Source of the DNA: JBGLNJ01 sp964353405
Lineage (GTDB): Bacteria > Chloroflexota > Anaerolineae > Fen-1058
DNA length: 32,562 nucleotides
Assembly (NCBI GenBank): GCA_964353405.1
Contig: CAYGWJ010000278.1
Coordinates: 1 to 32,562, forward strand
Direction: 5' to 3'
The notes under the pieces are model-generated. The model had not been told where the DNA came from. It made no database searches and saw only the letters and a list, made by a program, of their open reading frames with translations. Both the position numbers and the translations under genes were made by a program. Positions 22,009 to 30,337 of this stretch are shown in pieces (the stretch's first letter is position 1; each line of letters begins with the position of its first letter).

Positions 22009-23218
22009 GCGTTCTGACTCCCTGTGTGCGGGGTAAAGAAAACGAAAAAACGCTGCCCCGGCCGACCTGGCTGGTGACGGCGATGCGTCCACCCATGGCT
22101 TCGACCAGCCCTCTGCAGATGGCTAGTCCCAATCCGACTCCCCTGGCGCGTATGTGGCTTTCTTCGGCGCGATAAAAGCGATCGAGGATGTGTGGCAGAT
22201 GCTTGGCCGGAATGCCCGGCCCCTGGTCGCGCACGTAAATGGTGATAGTCGTCAGGTCAACCTCGGCGTCCACCGTGATCGTGGTGCCCTGTGGCGAGAA
22301 CTTGATGGCGTTGTCCAGCAAATTGGTCATGATTTGTCTGACCCGGCGGGGGTCAGCCTGAGCCAGGGGCAAGGCCGGCAAATGGGCGGTCAGCGTGTGA
22401 TGTGGCGCCTGCGCGGCCATCAGGTCAATAGAGTCTCGCAAAACCGGCTGCAGATCAATGGCAATCGGCTCCACTCGAAGGGTGCCAGATTCGATGCGTG
22501 ACATGTCCAGTACGTGGCCGATCAACTCGTCGAGTCGAGTCGCTTCGTCGTCCACGATGCGCAGCCCTTCAAGTTGTTCCGCCGGGCTGATTTGCTCCGC
22601 GTACTCGATCAAGGTCGTCGTCTGTCCCCGAATGGCGGTGAGAGGAGTGCGCAGCTCGTGGGAGACAATGGACAAGAGTTGAGACTTGAGGCGGTCCACT
22701 TCCTGCGCACGGCGCAACGCGACCTGCAGTTCGGCCGTGCGAGCGCTTTCGACGCCGATCAGATCCAGGTACAACTCCATGAGCCGGCGATGCCGCTCTT
22801 CGGCGTCGCGCTGCATTGCTTCGGCTCGCTTGCGTCGAGTGATGTCGCGGGCGACAATCTGAATGGCAGGCTGCCCCTGATGCGTCATGGCCATCGCCGT
22901 GACTTCGACCTCTATCGGGGTCCCGTCCAGCGAGACCCACTTTTCTTCCGTCAGTGGCGTTTTCCCGTTCGAGCTGATGCGCGAGAATCGCGCCGTGGCA
23001 CTCGCCCGGAAATTGGGATGGACAAAATCCGCCAGGGGTTTGCCGATCAGGCCTTCAGTATCTTGGACGCCTAGCAATTGAGCTCCTGCGGTGTTGATCA
23101 AAGCGATATTCCCGGCGACCTGGATGCATACCAGGTCGGGATACAGCTCCATCAACTGGCGGTAGCGTTCATCTTGCTCTGAAAGAGCTGTCTTTGGGCT
23201 TGCGATTACTTGTGACAT
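21995..23218 (-). CDS. Soluble PAS-domain histidine kinase
   Basis: The 407-residue protein has a PAS domain (about 15-128, ending IVARDITRRKRAEA), a short coiled coil (130-178), a HisKA domain with H187 in SIVSHELRTPL, and an ATPase domain with N304 in NLLDNAIKFSP, D332-QGPG and GVGLGL (361-366). No membrane helix is present, so unlike classic PhoR it should sense a cytosolic cue through PAS. It phosphorylates the regulator whose gene overlaps its 3' end. The ATG at 23218 has no clear Shine-Dalgarno. The upstream region carries PHO-box-like repeats, suggesting self-regulation. Confidence 0.92.
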   Translation of the reverse strand: MSQVIASPKTALSEQDERYRQLMELYPDLVCIQVAGNIALINTAGAQLLGVQDTEGLIGKPLADFVHPNFRASATARFSRISSNGKTPLTEEKWVSLDGTPIEVEVTAMAMTHQGQPAIQIVARDITRRKRAEAMQRDAEERHRRLMELYLDLIGVESARTAELQVALRRAQEVDRLKSQLLSIVSHELRTPLTAIRGQTTTLIEYAEQISPAEQLEGLRIVDDEATRLDELIGHVLDMSRIESGTLRVEPIAIDLQPVLRDSIDLMAAQAPHHTLTAHLPALPLAQADPRRVRQIMTNLLDNAIKFSPQGTTITVDAEVDLTTITIYVRDQGPGIPAKHLPHILDRFYRAEESHIRARGVGLGLAICRGLVEAMGGRIAVTSQVGRGSVFSFSLPRTQGVRTHGQE

Positions 23219-23305
23219 TTCAACGCGGCTATGACCACGATCAAGGTTAGCTTCGCCTGGGACATGGTTTGCACGCCAAGATTTTCCAGTAGCATAGGCT
23301 AATTC

Positions 23306-23353
23306 TGTAACGAAGACGTAACAGAATGGGCATTGTTATAACAATCGTATAAC
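23306..23353. promoter_or_regulatory. PHO-box-like direct repeats upstream of the kinase-regulator pair
   Basis: Four TAAC boxes occur as two pairs: TGTAAC (23306) and CGTAAC (23317), then TATAAC (23337) and TATAAC (23348). Each pair has an 11-bp period, one helical turn, as in the direct repeats bound by PhoP/PhoB-type dimers. A 12-bp palindrome TTGTTATAACAA (23333-23344) overlaps the second pair. A weak minus-strand -10 (TATGCT, 23291-23296) lies just downstream, which would put the first pair over the -35 region. Confidence 0.5.
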
Positions 23354-23380
23354 AGCCTAGTCAGAACAAGCCGGCCATGG

Positions 23381-24371
23381 TTAGAATGACGTATGTCGCT
23401 GCGTGTCCTGATCACGCAGAACAAGGGGAAGCCATATCTGGCGAGGGTCGATGATTAAAACGTGGACGGCGGTGTAACCGTGGCCTGTGGAGTCGGTGAG
23501 TATAGCTGTGTTGCGTACCGCTGCCGGGCCTGGTTCCGTCGGCGTCACAGCAGAGGTCAGCGTCATCGGCTTGCCGAGTACCAGGGTTCCTGTCCAGAGG
23601 ATGCGATGGGCGGGTAGGTTATACAGAGCGGTTCCACCTGTGATTTGAATTGTCCCTGGCTGGCTCACCCGAGCTGGCAAGTCATCCGTGACAGTAAACG
23701 CCTGTCCGCTCCCCACGATGCCGATCTCGTAGGTCACTGGACGCCCGGCTGAGCCGGAGAGCGGCCACGCTGTTTTGTGAATGGTAGCCGGCGGATCACC
23801 CCAAGCCACCTGCAGAGTCGGCCGGCCTTCCGCATTCCAATCCCCAGAATCACAAGTAACAAAGTATTTGCCGCTATGGCGGGCCGAGTCGGCTTCGTAG
23901 AGCTAAGCGCAGTGGCTGTCCCGCTGTATAAGCCTGAGCTACAGCGTAGCTGATATCCCATGTCCATGGGACTCCGGGCCAGACTGAATCGGCGATGGGC
24001 GTTCCGACCGCATCGTCACGGTCGTGAACCGCCATGGCCATGCCCCATAGCGTGTCGTGGGGGGGCGGTCCAGCTAGACCCAGGCTGGCAAATGGGATGT
24101 GAAAAATCACATACCAGCCACGGTTGTTCTGGTTGTTGTTGATGCCCCCTACAGTGTCACTCTCCCATCGATACCCACTTTCCGTTGTAAAAGGAACACT
24201 GTCAAAGTGTGGAGCATTGACGCGACGCACAGGAGCGGCCGCGTGACTGGGAGTGACGTTCCCCGACATGAGCACCAACGCCAGACCCAGCGCCACAAGC
24301 CTGTAAGCCGGACTTGCCCTGCGCAAAGCCAAAGATCCGTTCTGAAAGTTGTGCCCCGGTGTCTTGTGCAT
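23381..24371 (-). pseudogene. Frameshifted secreted protein (DNRLRE/carbohydrate-binding type)
   Basis: The ATG at 24371 (GAGG five bases upstream) opens a signal peptide (about 45 residues, ending SHAAAP), then a stretch typical of secreted Chloroflexota proteins: WYVIFHIPFASLGLAGPPP and AVHDRDDAVGTPIAD, then WTWDISYAVAQAYTAG. The frame fails near 23894-23903. The correct continuation, SARHSGKYFVTCDSGDWNAE, is in another frame, consistent with loss of one CT from GCTCTCTACGAA. That second part ends with a DUF11-like domain and RQIWLPLVLRDQ. The VWP-to-GVPWTWD join and the short region after the signal peptide look like in-frame internal deletions compared with the family layout I remember. 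A sequencing error could explain the shift but not the missing blocks. Confidence 0.75.
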
Positions 24372-24617
24372 CGCAACCTCATTGTTCACGGTACGGCCGT
24401 CGTCGTGGAAAAAATCAGCCGCACACGATTTGCCCGCGCCGCGATGAGATGATAGCAGGGCAGGGGGATGAGTAGGTCGGATTTGCAGTCCCATTCTACC
24501 GGGCTGCGGATATGAAGTCAATAGTACAGAGGATAGTTGTGTGGATGCTGTTGTTCTGTGGTATCATGTTTTTCGCCTCTTTGAGAACAAGATGAAAGGG
24601 CGGCGTGAGGTCAGCCT

Positions 24618-25262
24618 GTGAATGAATTTCAATACTTGATTCTCGATTTGGACGAAACGCTATATCCGCGTCGCACTGGCCTGATGGCCGAAATTGGCCG
24701 GCGTATTCTGTTGTATCTCACCTCTCGCATGGGCTTTGCCCCCGACGAGGCTGCCGATGTAAAAAAGCGCTTCTTTGTCCGCTACGGTACAACGTTGCGC
24801 GGCCTGCAAATCGAATATCAGGTGAACGCGGACGACTATCTCCATTTCGTCCACGACATTCCGCTGGAAAAGTATATCCAGCCCGCCCCGGCGCTGGACG
24901 CCATGCTGGGCCGCATCCTGCTGCCCAAAGTGATCTTTACAAACGCCGACACAGCCCACGCGCGGCGTGTGATGGAACGCCTGGGCGTGGCGCGCCATTT
25001 TCCTGTCGTCGTGGATATTCACGCCGTGGATTTCCACTGCAAGCCGGAGCCGGGGGCCTATCGTCGGTTGCTTGCCATCCTCGGCGCGCCGGCGCTGGCC
25101 TGCATTCTGGTAGAAGATATGGCGCGCAACCTGCGCCCGGCGCGCGAGTTCGGTATGACCACGGTCATTGTAGAGGGCGACCAGGCGGACGGCGTGGACT
25201 ATGCCATCCATGACTTGATAGAGTTGGAGCCAGTGGTCACACAGTTGATGGGACGCGAGTGA
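24618..25262 (+). CDS. HAD-superfamily hydrolase, pyrimidine 5'-nucleotidase-like
   Basis: The 214-residue protein is a subfamily-IA HAD phosphatase. Motif I is LILDLDETLYP (nucleophile D10, acid/base D12), motif II VIFTNAD near residue 107, motif III K141 in HCKPEPGAY and motif IV VEDMARNLRPA. The DLDETLYP motif and an insert beginning YGTTLRGL are typical of the Sdt1/Phm8-like pyrimidine 5'-nucleotidases, which remove phosphate from UMP or CMP. The start is the GTG at 24618 with GAGG seven bases upstream. It stands divergent to the pseudogene and about 100 nt before the aminotransferase. The substrate is inferred from the family. Confidence 0.85.
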   Translation: MNEFQYLILDLDETLYPRRTGLMAEIGRRILLYLTSRMGFAPDEAADVKKRFFVRYGTTLRGLQIEYQVNADDYLHFVHDIPLEKYIQPAPALDAMLGRILLPKVIFTNADTAHARRVMERLGVARHFPVVVDIHAVDFHCKPEPGAYRRLLAILGAPALACILVEDMARNLRPAREFGMTTVIVEGDQADGVDYAIHDLIELEPVVTQLMGRE

Positions 25263-25365
25263 CGAAAAGCCCGTAAGAAACACGACAAACGTCATTGCGC
25301 CACGGGGAATCAGCAGTGATAGAATGACATCAGACCCAAAATCTCGATTCCAAAAGGAGACGGTC

Positions 25366-26595
25366 ATGGTCGCACCTGTGATCGAATCAGATGTCAAGCT
25401 CATTGACTGGCAGGCCAACTATGCCGGGCGGACCCGCCGCATGGCGGGCTCTGTCATTCGCGAGCTGCTCAAGCTGACAGCGCAAAGGGACATCATCTCG
25501 TTTGCCGGTGGCTTGCCGGCGCCCGAAATGTTCCCGGTGCGCGAATTCCAGGAAGCCTGTGATTACGTTCTTCGCAACGACGGCCCCAGGGCGCTTCAGT
25601 ACGGCGAGACCGAAGGGTATGGCCCCCTCAAAACATACCTCGTCGAGCGTATGCGCAAGTATGGCGTGCCGGCTGAAGAGGAAAACATCTTGCTCACCAA
25701 CGGCAGCCAGCAGGCGCTCGACCTCATCGGCAAGGTGTTTGTAGACGACCAATGCCTGGTCTGCACTGAACGTCCCACCTATCTCGGCGCATTGCAGGCC
25801 TGGAACGCCTATGAGGCCAACTATTGCACCGTGCCTCTCGATGAAAACGGCATGGTCGTGGACGAGCTCGAGGCGGCCGTCCAGCGGTGTCGCCCCAAGT
25901 TCGTTTACGTTCTGCCCAACTTTCACAACCCGGCGGGCGTCTCGCTGAGCGAAGAGCGACGCAAGCAGTTGGTCGAGATCGCGCTCAAGTATGACCTGTT
26001 CATCGTTGAAGATGACCCGTATGGCGAATTGCGCTTTGAAGGGCAAGACCTCACGCCCATCGTCACCCTGGCCAAAGAGCGCACCATCTATGTGTGCACC
26101 TTCTCCAAGACGCTCTCGCCTGGTATCCGCCTGGGCTGGATCGCCGCGCCTCGCGACGTCATCGGCAAGCTGGTGCTGGCCAAGCAAGGGGCTGACCTGC
26201 ACACCAGCACGTTCCTGCAGATGGTGGTCAACGACATCTGCGAGCGCGGTATCTTGCGCCGCCATGTCAAGCGCATCCGTGCCACCTACCTCGAACGGCG
26301 CGATGCCATGCTCGACGCCATGGCCGAGTTCTTTCCCGACCAGGTCGAGTGGACCCATCCGCAAGGCGGGCTGTTCCTGTGGGTCACCACGCCGCCTCAA
26401 GTGGATACCGTCGACCTCTTCAAAGTGGCCGTGGCAGAAAAGGTGGCCTACGTGCCGGGCGTTTCATTCTTCCCTGAAGGCAACGGCCAAGGCCGCCACA
26501 ACATGCGGCTCAACTTTTCCTACTGCAAGCCCGAAGTGATCGTTGAGGGCATCCGGCGTCTGGGCACGGCGCTCAAAAGGGCCATGATGGCCTGA
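25366..26595 (+). CDS. PLP-dependent aminotransferase (LysN/ARO8-like, fold type I)
   Basis: The 409-residue protein has the complete class I/II aminotransferase set: ISFAGGLPAPEMFP near the N-terminus, the GYGPLK region, N188 in PNFHNPAG, D216/D217 and Y219 in VEDDPYG, and PLP-binding K248 in TFSKTLSPGIRLGW. The ISFAGGLP start with a C-terminal RLNFSY is typical of 2-aminoadipate/aromatic aminotransferases (LysN, ARO8) and stand-alone MocR-like catalytic domains. The ATG at 25366 has an ideal AAGGAG six bases before it; the frame starting at 25324 adds 14 unlikely residues. Amino-acid substrate cannot be fixed from sequence. Confidence 0.9.
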   Translation: MVAPVIESDVKLIDWQANYAGRTRRMAGSVIRELLKLTAQRDIISFAGGLPAPEMFPVREFQEACDYVLRNDGPRALQYGETEGYGPLKTYLVERMRKYGVPAEEENILLTNGSQQALDLIGKVFVDDQCLVCTERPTYLGALQAWNAYEANYCTVPLDENGMVVDELEAAVQRCRPKFVYVLPNFHNPAGVSLSEERRKQLVEIALKYDLFIVEDDPYGELRFEGQDLTPIVTLAKERTIYVCTFSKTLSPGIRLGWIAAPRDVIGKLVLAKQGADLHTSTFLQMVVNDICERGILRRHVKRIRATYLERRDAMLDAMAEFFPDQVEWTHPQGGLFLWVTTPPQVDTVDLFKVAVAEKVAYVPGVSFFPEGNGQGRHNMRLNFSYCKPEVIVEGIRRLGTALKRAMMA

Positions 26596-26610
26596 CGAAA
26601 AGTTTCGCCG

Positions 26611-26635
26611 ACGAACGACCAAGAGGGTCGTTCGT
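26611..26635 (+). terminator. Strong hairpin after the aminotransferase gene
   Basis: A 10-bp perfect stem ACGAACGACC-aagag-GGTCGTTCGT begins 15 nt after the TGA of the aminotransferase gene and is followed by TGTGC instead of a T-run. It could be a weak or factor-dependent terminator, or an mRNA processing hairpin ahead of the transporter gene. Confidence 0.5.
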
Positions 26636-26655
26636 TGTGCTCACGGGAGGACCAT

Positions 26656-27405
26656 ATGCTTCAATCGTCGGCCATGCCATCCAAATCTTCGTTACGGGCG
26701 CGGCATATCGAGCGACATGGCGGGGGTGGCTCGCTTTCGGATGTGATCCTGGGCGGGCAGGACGGGCTGGTCAATGTGCTGGGCGTCATCCTGGGTGTTG
26801 CGGCGGCCACGCCTGACCCGAACGTCGTCTTGGCGGGCGGGCTGGCGGCCACCTTTGCCGAAAGCATCTCGATGGGTGCGGTTGCCTATACCAGCACGCT
26901 CGCCGATCGCGATTTCTACCTGGCCGAGCTGGAGCGCGAAAAACGCGAGATTCGTCAAGTCCCAGAGCTCGAGCGCGAAGAAATCCGCGTTGTCTATCGC
27001 GAGTATGGCCTGGAAGGTGATGCGTTGGACCAAGTCACAGCCGCCATCACTTCGAACGAACAGACCTGGCTCAAGGTGATGATGGCCGAGGAGCTCAAGC
27101 TTCAGCCGGTCGAGCGCGGCGCCGTGAAAAGCGCCCTGGTGGTTGGCGTGTCGGCGCTGGCAGGCTCGCTGATTCCGCTGCTGCCATTCGTCTTGGTGCC
27201 GTTAAACATTCTTCCGCGCGTTACTGCGATGGTCATCTCGCTGGTCATTTCCGCGCTGGCCTTGTTCGCCGTGGGCGTTTATAAAGCGCGCACCACCGTG
27301 GGCCGGCCCGTTCGCAGCGGATTGCAGATGGCCGTCATCGGGATCATCTCGGCGTTGGCGGGTTATGCCATTGGCGCGGTGTTTGGCGTCAAGGGAGGCG
27401 GATAA
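26656..27405 (+). CDS. VIT1/CCC1-family iron/manganese transporter
   Basis: The 249-residue protein has about five membrane helices: two near residues 37-82, then 158-180, 188-208 and 222-245. Signature residues of the family are seen in LGGQDGLVNVLG (D36) and AATFAESISMGAVAY (E69, M73). Between helices two and three lies an acidic cytosolic stretch (about 90-155) with many Glu, equivalent to the metal-binding domain of VIT1. Members export Fe2+ or Mn2+ from the cytosol. The ATG at 26656 has GGGAGG five bases upstream; a TTG at 26635 is rejected. It is followed after 3 nt by the DUF1028 gene, implying one operon. Confidence 0.88.
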   Translation: MLQSSAMPSKSSLRARHIERHGGGGSLSDVILGGQDGLVNVLGVILGVAAATPDPNVVLAGGLAATFAESISMGAVAYTSTLADRDFYLAELEREKREIRQVPELEREEIRVVYREYGLEGDALDQVTAAITSNEQTWLKVMMAEELKLQPVERGAVKSALVVGVSALAGSLIPLLPFVLVPLNILPRVTAMVISLVISALALFAVGVYKARTTVGRPVRSGLQMAVIGIISALAGYAIGAVFGVKGGG

Positions 27406-27408
27406 GCC

Positions 27409-28293
27409 GTGTCGTCACTTGCTACTTTCTCCATCGCTGCGTATGACCCCGACGCTCACGAGTGGGGTCTGGCAACTCAATCCAAGTTCCTGGCGGTAGG
27501 CTCGATAGTGCCGTGGGCCAAGGCAGGTATCGGTGCGATCGCCACTCAGGCTCACGCCAACACATCGTATGGGCCGGAGGGTCTATCACTGTTAGCCGAG
27601 GGTCTCAGCGCGCAAGAGGTGCTCGAGCGCCTCACGGCAGCCGACCCGGAGCGCGATCATCGGCAGGCCGGTCTTGTAGATGCGCAGGGGCGGGCGGCCA
27701 CCTTCACCGGCAAAGCTTGCATGGATTGGGCGGGCGGCCTCACGGGACGCCGCTATGCCTGCCAGGGTAACATCCTCGTCAGTGGCGAAACGGTGCAGGC
27801 TATAGCGCACTCGTTCGAGCACAGTCGGGGTGAATTAGCGGACAGACTGGTAGAAGCACTAGCCGCCGGTCAGAAGGCGGGTGGCGACCGGCGCGGTCAG
27901 CAAAGCGCCTGCGTCGTGGTCGTGCGCGAAAAGGGCGGGTATGCCGGTTACAATGACCGCTACCTCGATCTGCGCGTGGATGATGACCCGCACCCGATTC
28001 GCAAGCTCAAGCGACTGGTGCGGCTCCACCATCTATATTTTGGACGCGCCGCGCCGCAAGATTGGCTCAAGATCGAAGGCAAGCTGTGCCGCGAGTTGCA
28101 GGGGCTTCTCAAGCGGTCCGGGCATTACGAGGGCCGTCTGACCGGCCAGTATGACGAGGCGACCCTCGGCGCATTGCGTGCATGGGTCGGGATTGAAAAC
28201 CTTGAAGAGCGATGCAGAGAGAAAGAGGCCTTGATTGACCGCTTGGTCGTGGACATCATGCGGAAAAAATTTCCCGCGCGAACGCGCAGGTGA
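27409..28293 (+). CDS. DUF1028 protein with C-terminal peptidoglycan-binding-like domain
   Basis: The 294-residue protein starts with TFSIAAYDPDAHEWG, the conserved N-terminus of DUF1028, a family with an Ntn-hydrolase-like fold but no settled function. The domain spans residues 4-195, including GIGAIATQAHANTSYGPEG and YACQGNILVSGETV. Residues about 200-265 (LKRSGHYEGRLTG, then DEATLGALRAWVG) form a putative peptidoglycan-binding domain often joined to DUF1028. No signal peptide is present, so export is unclear. The GTG at 27409 lies 3 nt after the transporter stop with AGGGAGG about ten bases upstream, so the two genes are co-translated. Confidence 0.85.
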   Translation: MSSLATFSIAAYDPDAHEWGLATQSKFLAVGSIVPWAKAGIGAIATQAHANTSYGPEGLSLLAEGLSAQEVLERLTAADPERDHRQAGLVDAQGRAATFTGKACMDWAGGLTGRRYACQGNILVSGETVQAIAHSFEHSRGELADRLVEALAAGQKAGGDRRGQQSACVVVVREKGGYAGYNDRYLDLRVDDDPHPIRKLKRLVRLHHLYFGRAAPQDWLKIEGKLCRELQGLLKRSGHYEGRLTGQYDEATLGALRAWVGIENLEERCREKEALIDRLVVDIMRKKFPARTRR

Positions 28294-28320
28294 TGCTTGC
28301 ACTATGCGGCGTGAGCATCT

Positions 28321-28352
28321 CACGGCCCGCCGCAATCATGCGGCGGACCGTG
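28321..28352. terminator. Bidirectional hairpin between convergent genes
   Basis: CACGG-cc-CGCCGC, loop AATCAT, GCGGCG-ga-CCGTG gives a stem of about 12 bp with one mismatch. It sits between the DUF1028 stop (28293) and the response regulator, whose stop codon lies in the loop. No T-run follows on either side, so it may only slow polymerase or protect 3' ends. Confidence 0.45.
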
Positions 28353-28719
28353 TTGGCTTGGGTAAGCAGGCCTGAATCATAGCCAGCAGATTGGCTCGCC
28401 GATATGGCTTGGTGAGGTAGCCGTTGGCGCCCAACTGAGCCGCCATGAGCTTGTCGGCGTCTTGCGTCCTGGCCGAGACAATGATGATGGGCAACTCGGC
28501 CGTTAGCGGGTTGGCCCGGATCCGGCGGCAGACTTCATAGCCGTCAATGTCGGGCAGCATCAGGTCGAGCAAGACGAGATCAGGTTGTAGAGTTTGTACT
28601 GCGACAAGGCCCTGCGTGCCGTTCAAGGCGATGGTTGTTTTATATCGTTCTCGTTTGAGCGATAGTTCCAGGATACGAGCAGCTTCTGGATCGTCTTCGA
28701 TGATGAGGATGTTAGTCAT
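28336..28719 (-). CDS. Single-domain response regulator
   Basis: The 127-residue protein is a lone receiver domain: acidic pair D9/D10, phospho-acceptor D52 in LVLLDLMLPDIDG, S82 and K104 in YLTKPYRR. With no output domain it must act by protein-protein contact, as CheY or Spo0F do, or as a phosphate relay. The ATG at 28719 has GGAG about ten bases upstream and a promoter at 28768-28796. No kinase gene adjoins it; it is divergent from trmFO and convergent with the DUF1028 gene. The partner is unknown. Confidence 0.9.
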   Translation of the reverse strand: MTNILIIEDDPEAARILELSLKRERYKTTIALNGTQGLVAVQTLQPDLVLLDLMLPDIDGYEVCRRIRANPLTAELPIIIVSARTQDADKLMAAQLGANGYLTKPYRRANLLAMIQACLPKPTRSAA

Positions 28720-28767
28720 CTTTTCGATACTCCATGCTCTTTCCCCTCCGTGCTGTGAACGCCGGCC

Positions 28768-28796
28768 AGTATACTCTGATTTACCAACTTAGCCAA
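28768..28796 (-). promoter_or_regulatory. Promoter for the single-domain regulator
   Basis: On the minus strand TTGGCT (28791-28796), 17 bp and TATACT (28768-28773) fit a sigma-70 promoter (4 of 6 and 5 of 6), about 48 bp upstream of the ATG. Confidence 0.55.
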
Positions 28797-28809
28797 CCGG
28801 GTCAGCCTG

Positions 28810-28818
28810 TGGTAGAAT
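28810..28818 (+). promoter_or_regulatory. Extended -10 promoter for trmFO
   Basis: TGGTAGAAT matches the extended -10 form TGnTAtAAT with one change. The -35 region (TTAGCC at 28789) is poor, as is usual for extended -10 promoters. It lies 71 bp upstream of the trmFO start and shares the 170-bp divergent gap with the minus-strand promoter. Confidence 0.5.
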
Positions 28819-28889
28819 AGTCACCGGTCAAAAGGTCTGAAGCTGTGCGGGAGAGTGTTGCCTGTGCAACGAACGATACACGATTTGCG

Positions 28890-30224
28890 ATGAGCGATTT
28901 GACGGTTGTAGGGGGAGGACTGGCAGGTTGTGAAGCCGCATGGCAGGCGGCCAATCGTGGCGTCCCAGTGACGCTGTTCGAGATGCGCCCCACGCGCATG
29001 ACGCCCGCGCATGTCACCGATCGTCTGGCGGAGCTTGTGTGCAGCAACAGCCTCGGCTCAGACTTGCCCGACCGGGCTGCCGGTATCCTCAAACGAGAGT
29101 TGCGCCAACTGGGTTCGCTTATCCTGCGTTGCGCCGACGAGACGGCGGTGCCGGCGGGCGGCGCGCTCGCAGTGGACCGCCAGCGTTTTGCCGATGCCGT
29201 CACGCAGGCCGTCACCCGTCACCCCCGTATCACACTTTGCCGCCAGGAGGTGACGGCCATTCCGTCCTCCCCTGCGATTATCGCCAGTGGCCCGCTCACG
29301 TCCGATGCATTGACGGCCGACCTCCTTCACCTGACGGGCGAAGACCATCTGTACTTTTACGATGCGGTGGCGCCCATCATTGCTGCTGACTCGATTGACA
29401 TGACGATTGCCTTCCGCGCCTCTCGCTGGGACGCTTCGGGTGACGCCGGCGCGGACTATTTCAATTGCCCGATGTCGCGTTCTGAATACGATGCTTTCGT
29501 TGACGCGCTGATTTCTGCCGAGACGATCCAACGGAAGTGGTTCGAGCGCGAAGACAAGCATTTCTTTGAAGGCTGCTTGCCGGTCGAGGTTATGGCCAAG
29601 CGCGGTCGTGAAGCGTTGAGCTACGGGCCCTTGCGTCCGGTGGGTTTGCGCGACCCACGCACCGGACATTGCCCCTATGCCGTCGTCCAGCTCCGTCAGG
29701 ATAACCTCGCGGCCACCATGTACAACATCGTGGGCTTTCAAACCAATCTCAAGTGGACCGAGCAGGCGCGCGTGTTTCGGATGATTCCCGGTCTGGCCCA
29801 GGCCGAGTTTTACCGTTACGGCATGTTGCATCGCAATACGTTCATCAATGCGCCGAGGTTGCTTGAAGCGAGTATGCGCTATCGCCATCGTGACGACTTG
29901 TTCTTTGCCGGGCAAATCACCGGCGTCGAGGGCTATGTGGGGAATGCCGCCACGGGCTGCGTGGCTGGATGGAACGCTGCTCGATACCTGGCCGGGGAAC
30001 CGCCTCTGGTGTTCCCGGCCGAAACCATGTTGGGCGCGTTGTGCGCGTACATTGCGAACGCGGACCCGGCTAGCTTCCAGCCAATGAAGGCCAGCTTTGG
30101 GATTATGCCGGCGCTTCCCCAGCCGCCACGTTCAAAACGCGAACGCAATGCCGCCTATGCCATCCGTGCCGGGCAGGCGCTTGCCGATTTCCTTTCTACG
30201 GTATCTTCGCGTAGCCATAACTAG
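28890..30224 (+). CDS. trmFO: Folate-dependent tRNA m5U54 methyltransferase TrmFO
   Basis: The 444-residue FAD protein uses methylenetetrahydrofolate to methylate U54 in the T-loop of tRNA. The FAD motif is VVGGGLAGCEAAW (6-18). ELVCSNSLGSDLP contains C51 and FEGCLPVEVMA contains C229, matching the two functional cysteines I recall for Bacillus TrmFO (C53, C226). Also typical are PAGGALAVDR, YNIVGFQTNLKW and FFAGQITGVEGYVG. Length agrees with the family (about 435-450). The ATG at 28890 starts right at the FAD motif; the frame is open to 28845 but those 15 residues are outside the family plan. There is no Shine-Dalgarno. Confidence 0.96.
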   Translation: MSDLTVVGGGLAGCEAAWQAANRGVPVTLFEMRPTRMTPAHVTDRLAELVCSNSLGSDLPDRAAGILKRELRQLGSLILRCADETAVPAGGALAVDRQRFADAVTQAVTRHPRITLCRQEVTAIPSSPAIIASGPLTSDALTADLLHLTGEDHLYFYDAVAPIIAADSIDMTIAFRASRWDASGDAGADYFNCPMSRSEYDAFVDALISAETIQRKWFEREDKHFFEGCLPVEVMAKRGREALSYGPLRPVGLRDPRTGHCPYAVVQLRQDNLAATMYNIVGFQTNLKWTEQARVFRMIPGLAQAEFYRYGMLHRNTFINAPRLLEASMRYRHRDDLFFAGQITGVEGYVGNAATGCVAGWNAARYLAGEPPLVFPAETMLGALCAYIANADPASFQPMKASFGIMPALPQPPRSKRERNAAYAIRAGQALADFLSTVSSRSHN

Positions 30225-30244
30225 CTGGATAGGGTTTTTCTTTG

Positions 30245-30262
30245 ATCTTACTTGAGTAAGAT
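30245..30262. promoter_or_regulatory. 18-bp palindrome upstream of the second aminotransferase
   Basis: ATCTTACT-tg-AGTAAGAT is a perfect inverted repeat with 8-bp arms, 20 bp after the trmFO stop and 75 bp before the aminotransferase start. Arm length and a two-base centre fit a dimeric repressor operator better than a terminator, as no T-run follows. The GTAAG half-sites are AT-rich. A possible -35 (TTGAGT, 30252) overlaps its right half, but no good -10 was found. Confidence 0.5.
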
Positions 30263-30337
30263 AGTCTATGCGAAGTAAATCTGATCACCCCCCACGTGTT
30301 TCAAGTGTGATGTTCGACCTTTTTAGAGGAGTGACCC

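Noticed and set aside
24537..24567. Promoter for the HAD gene (TATCAT at 24562)
   Set aside because: No -35 at acceptable spacing; too weak to list as a feature.
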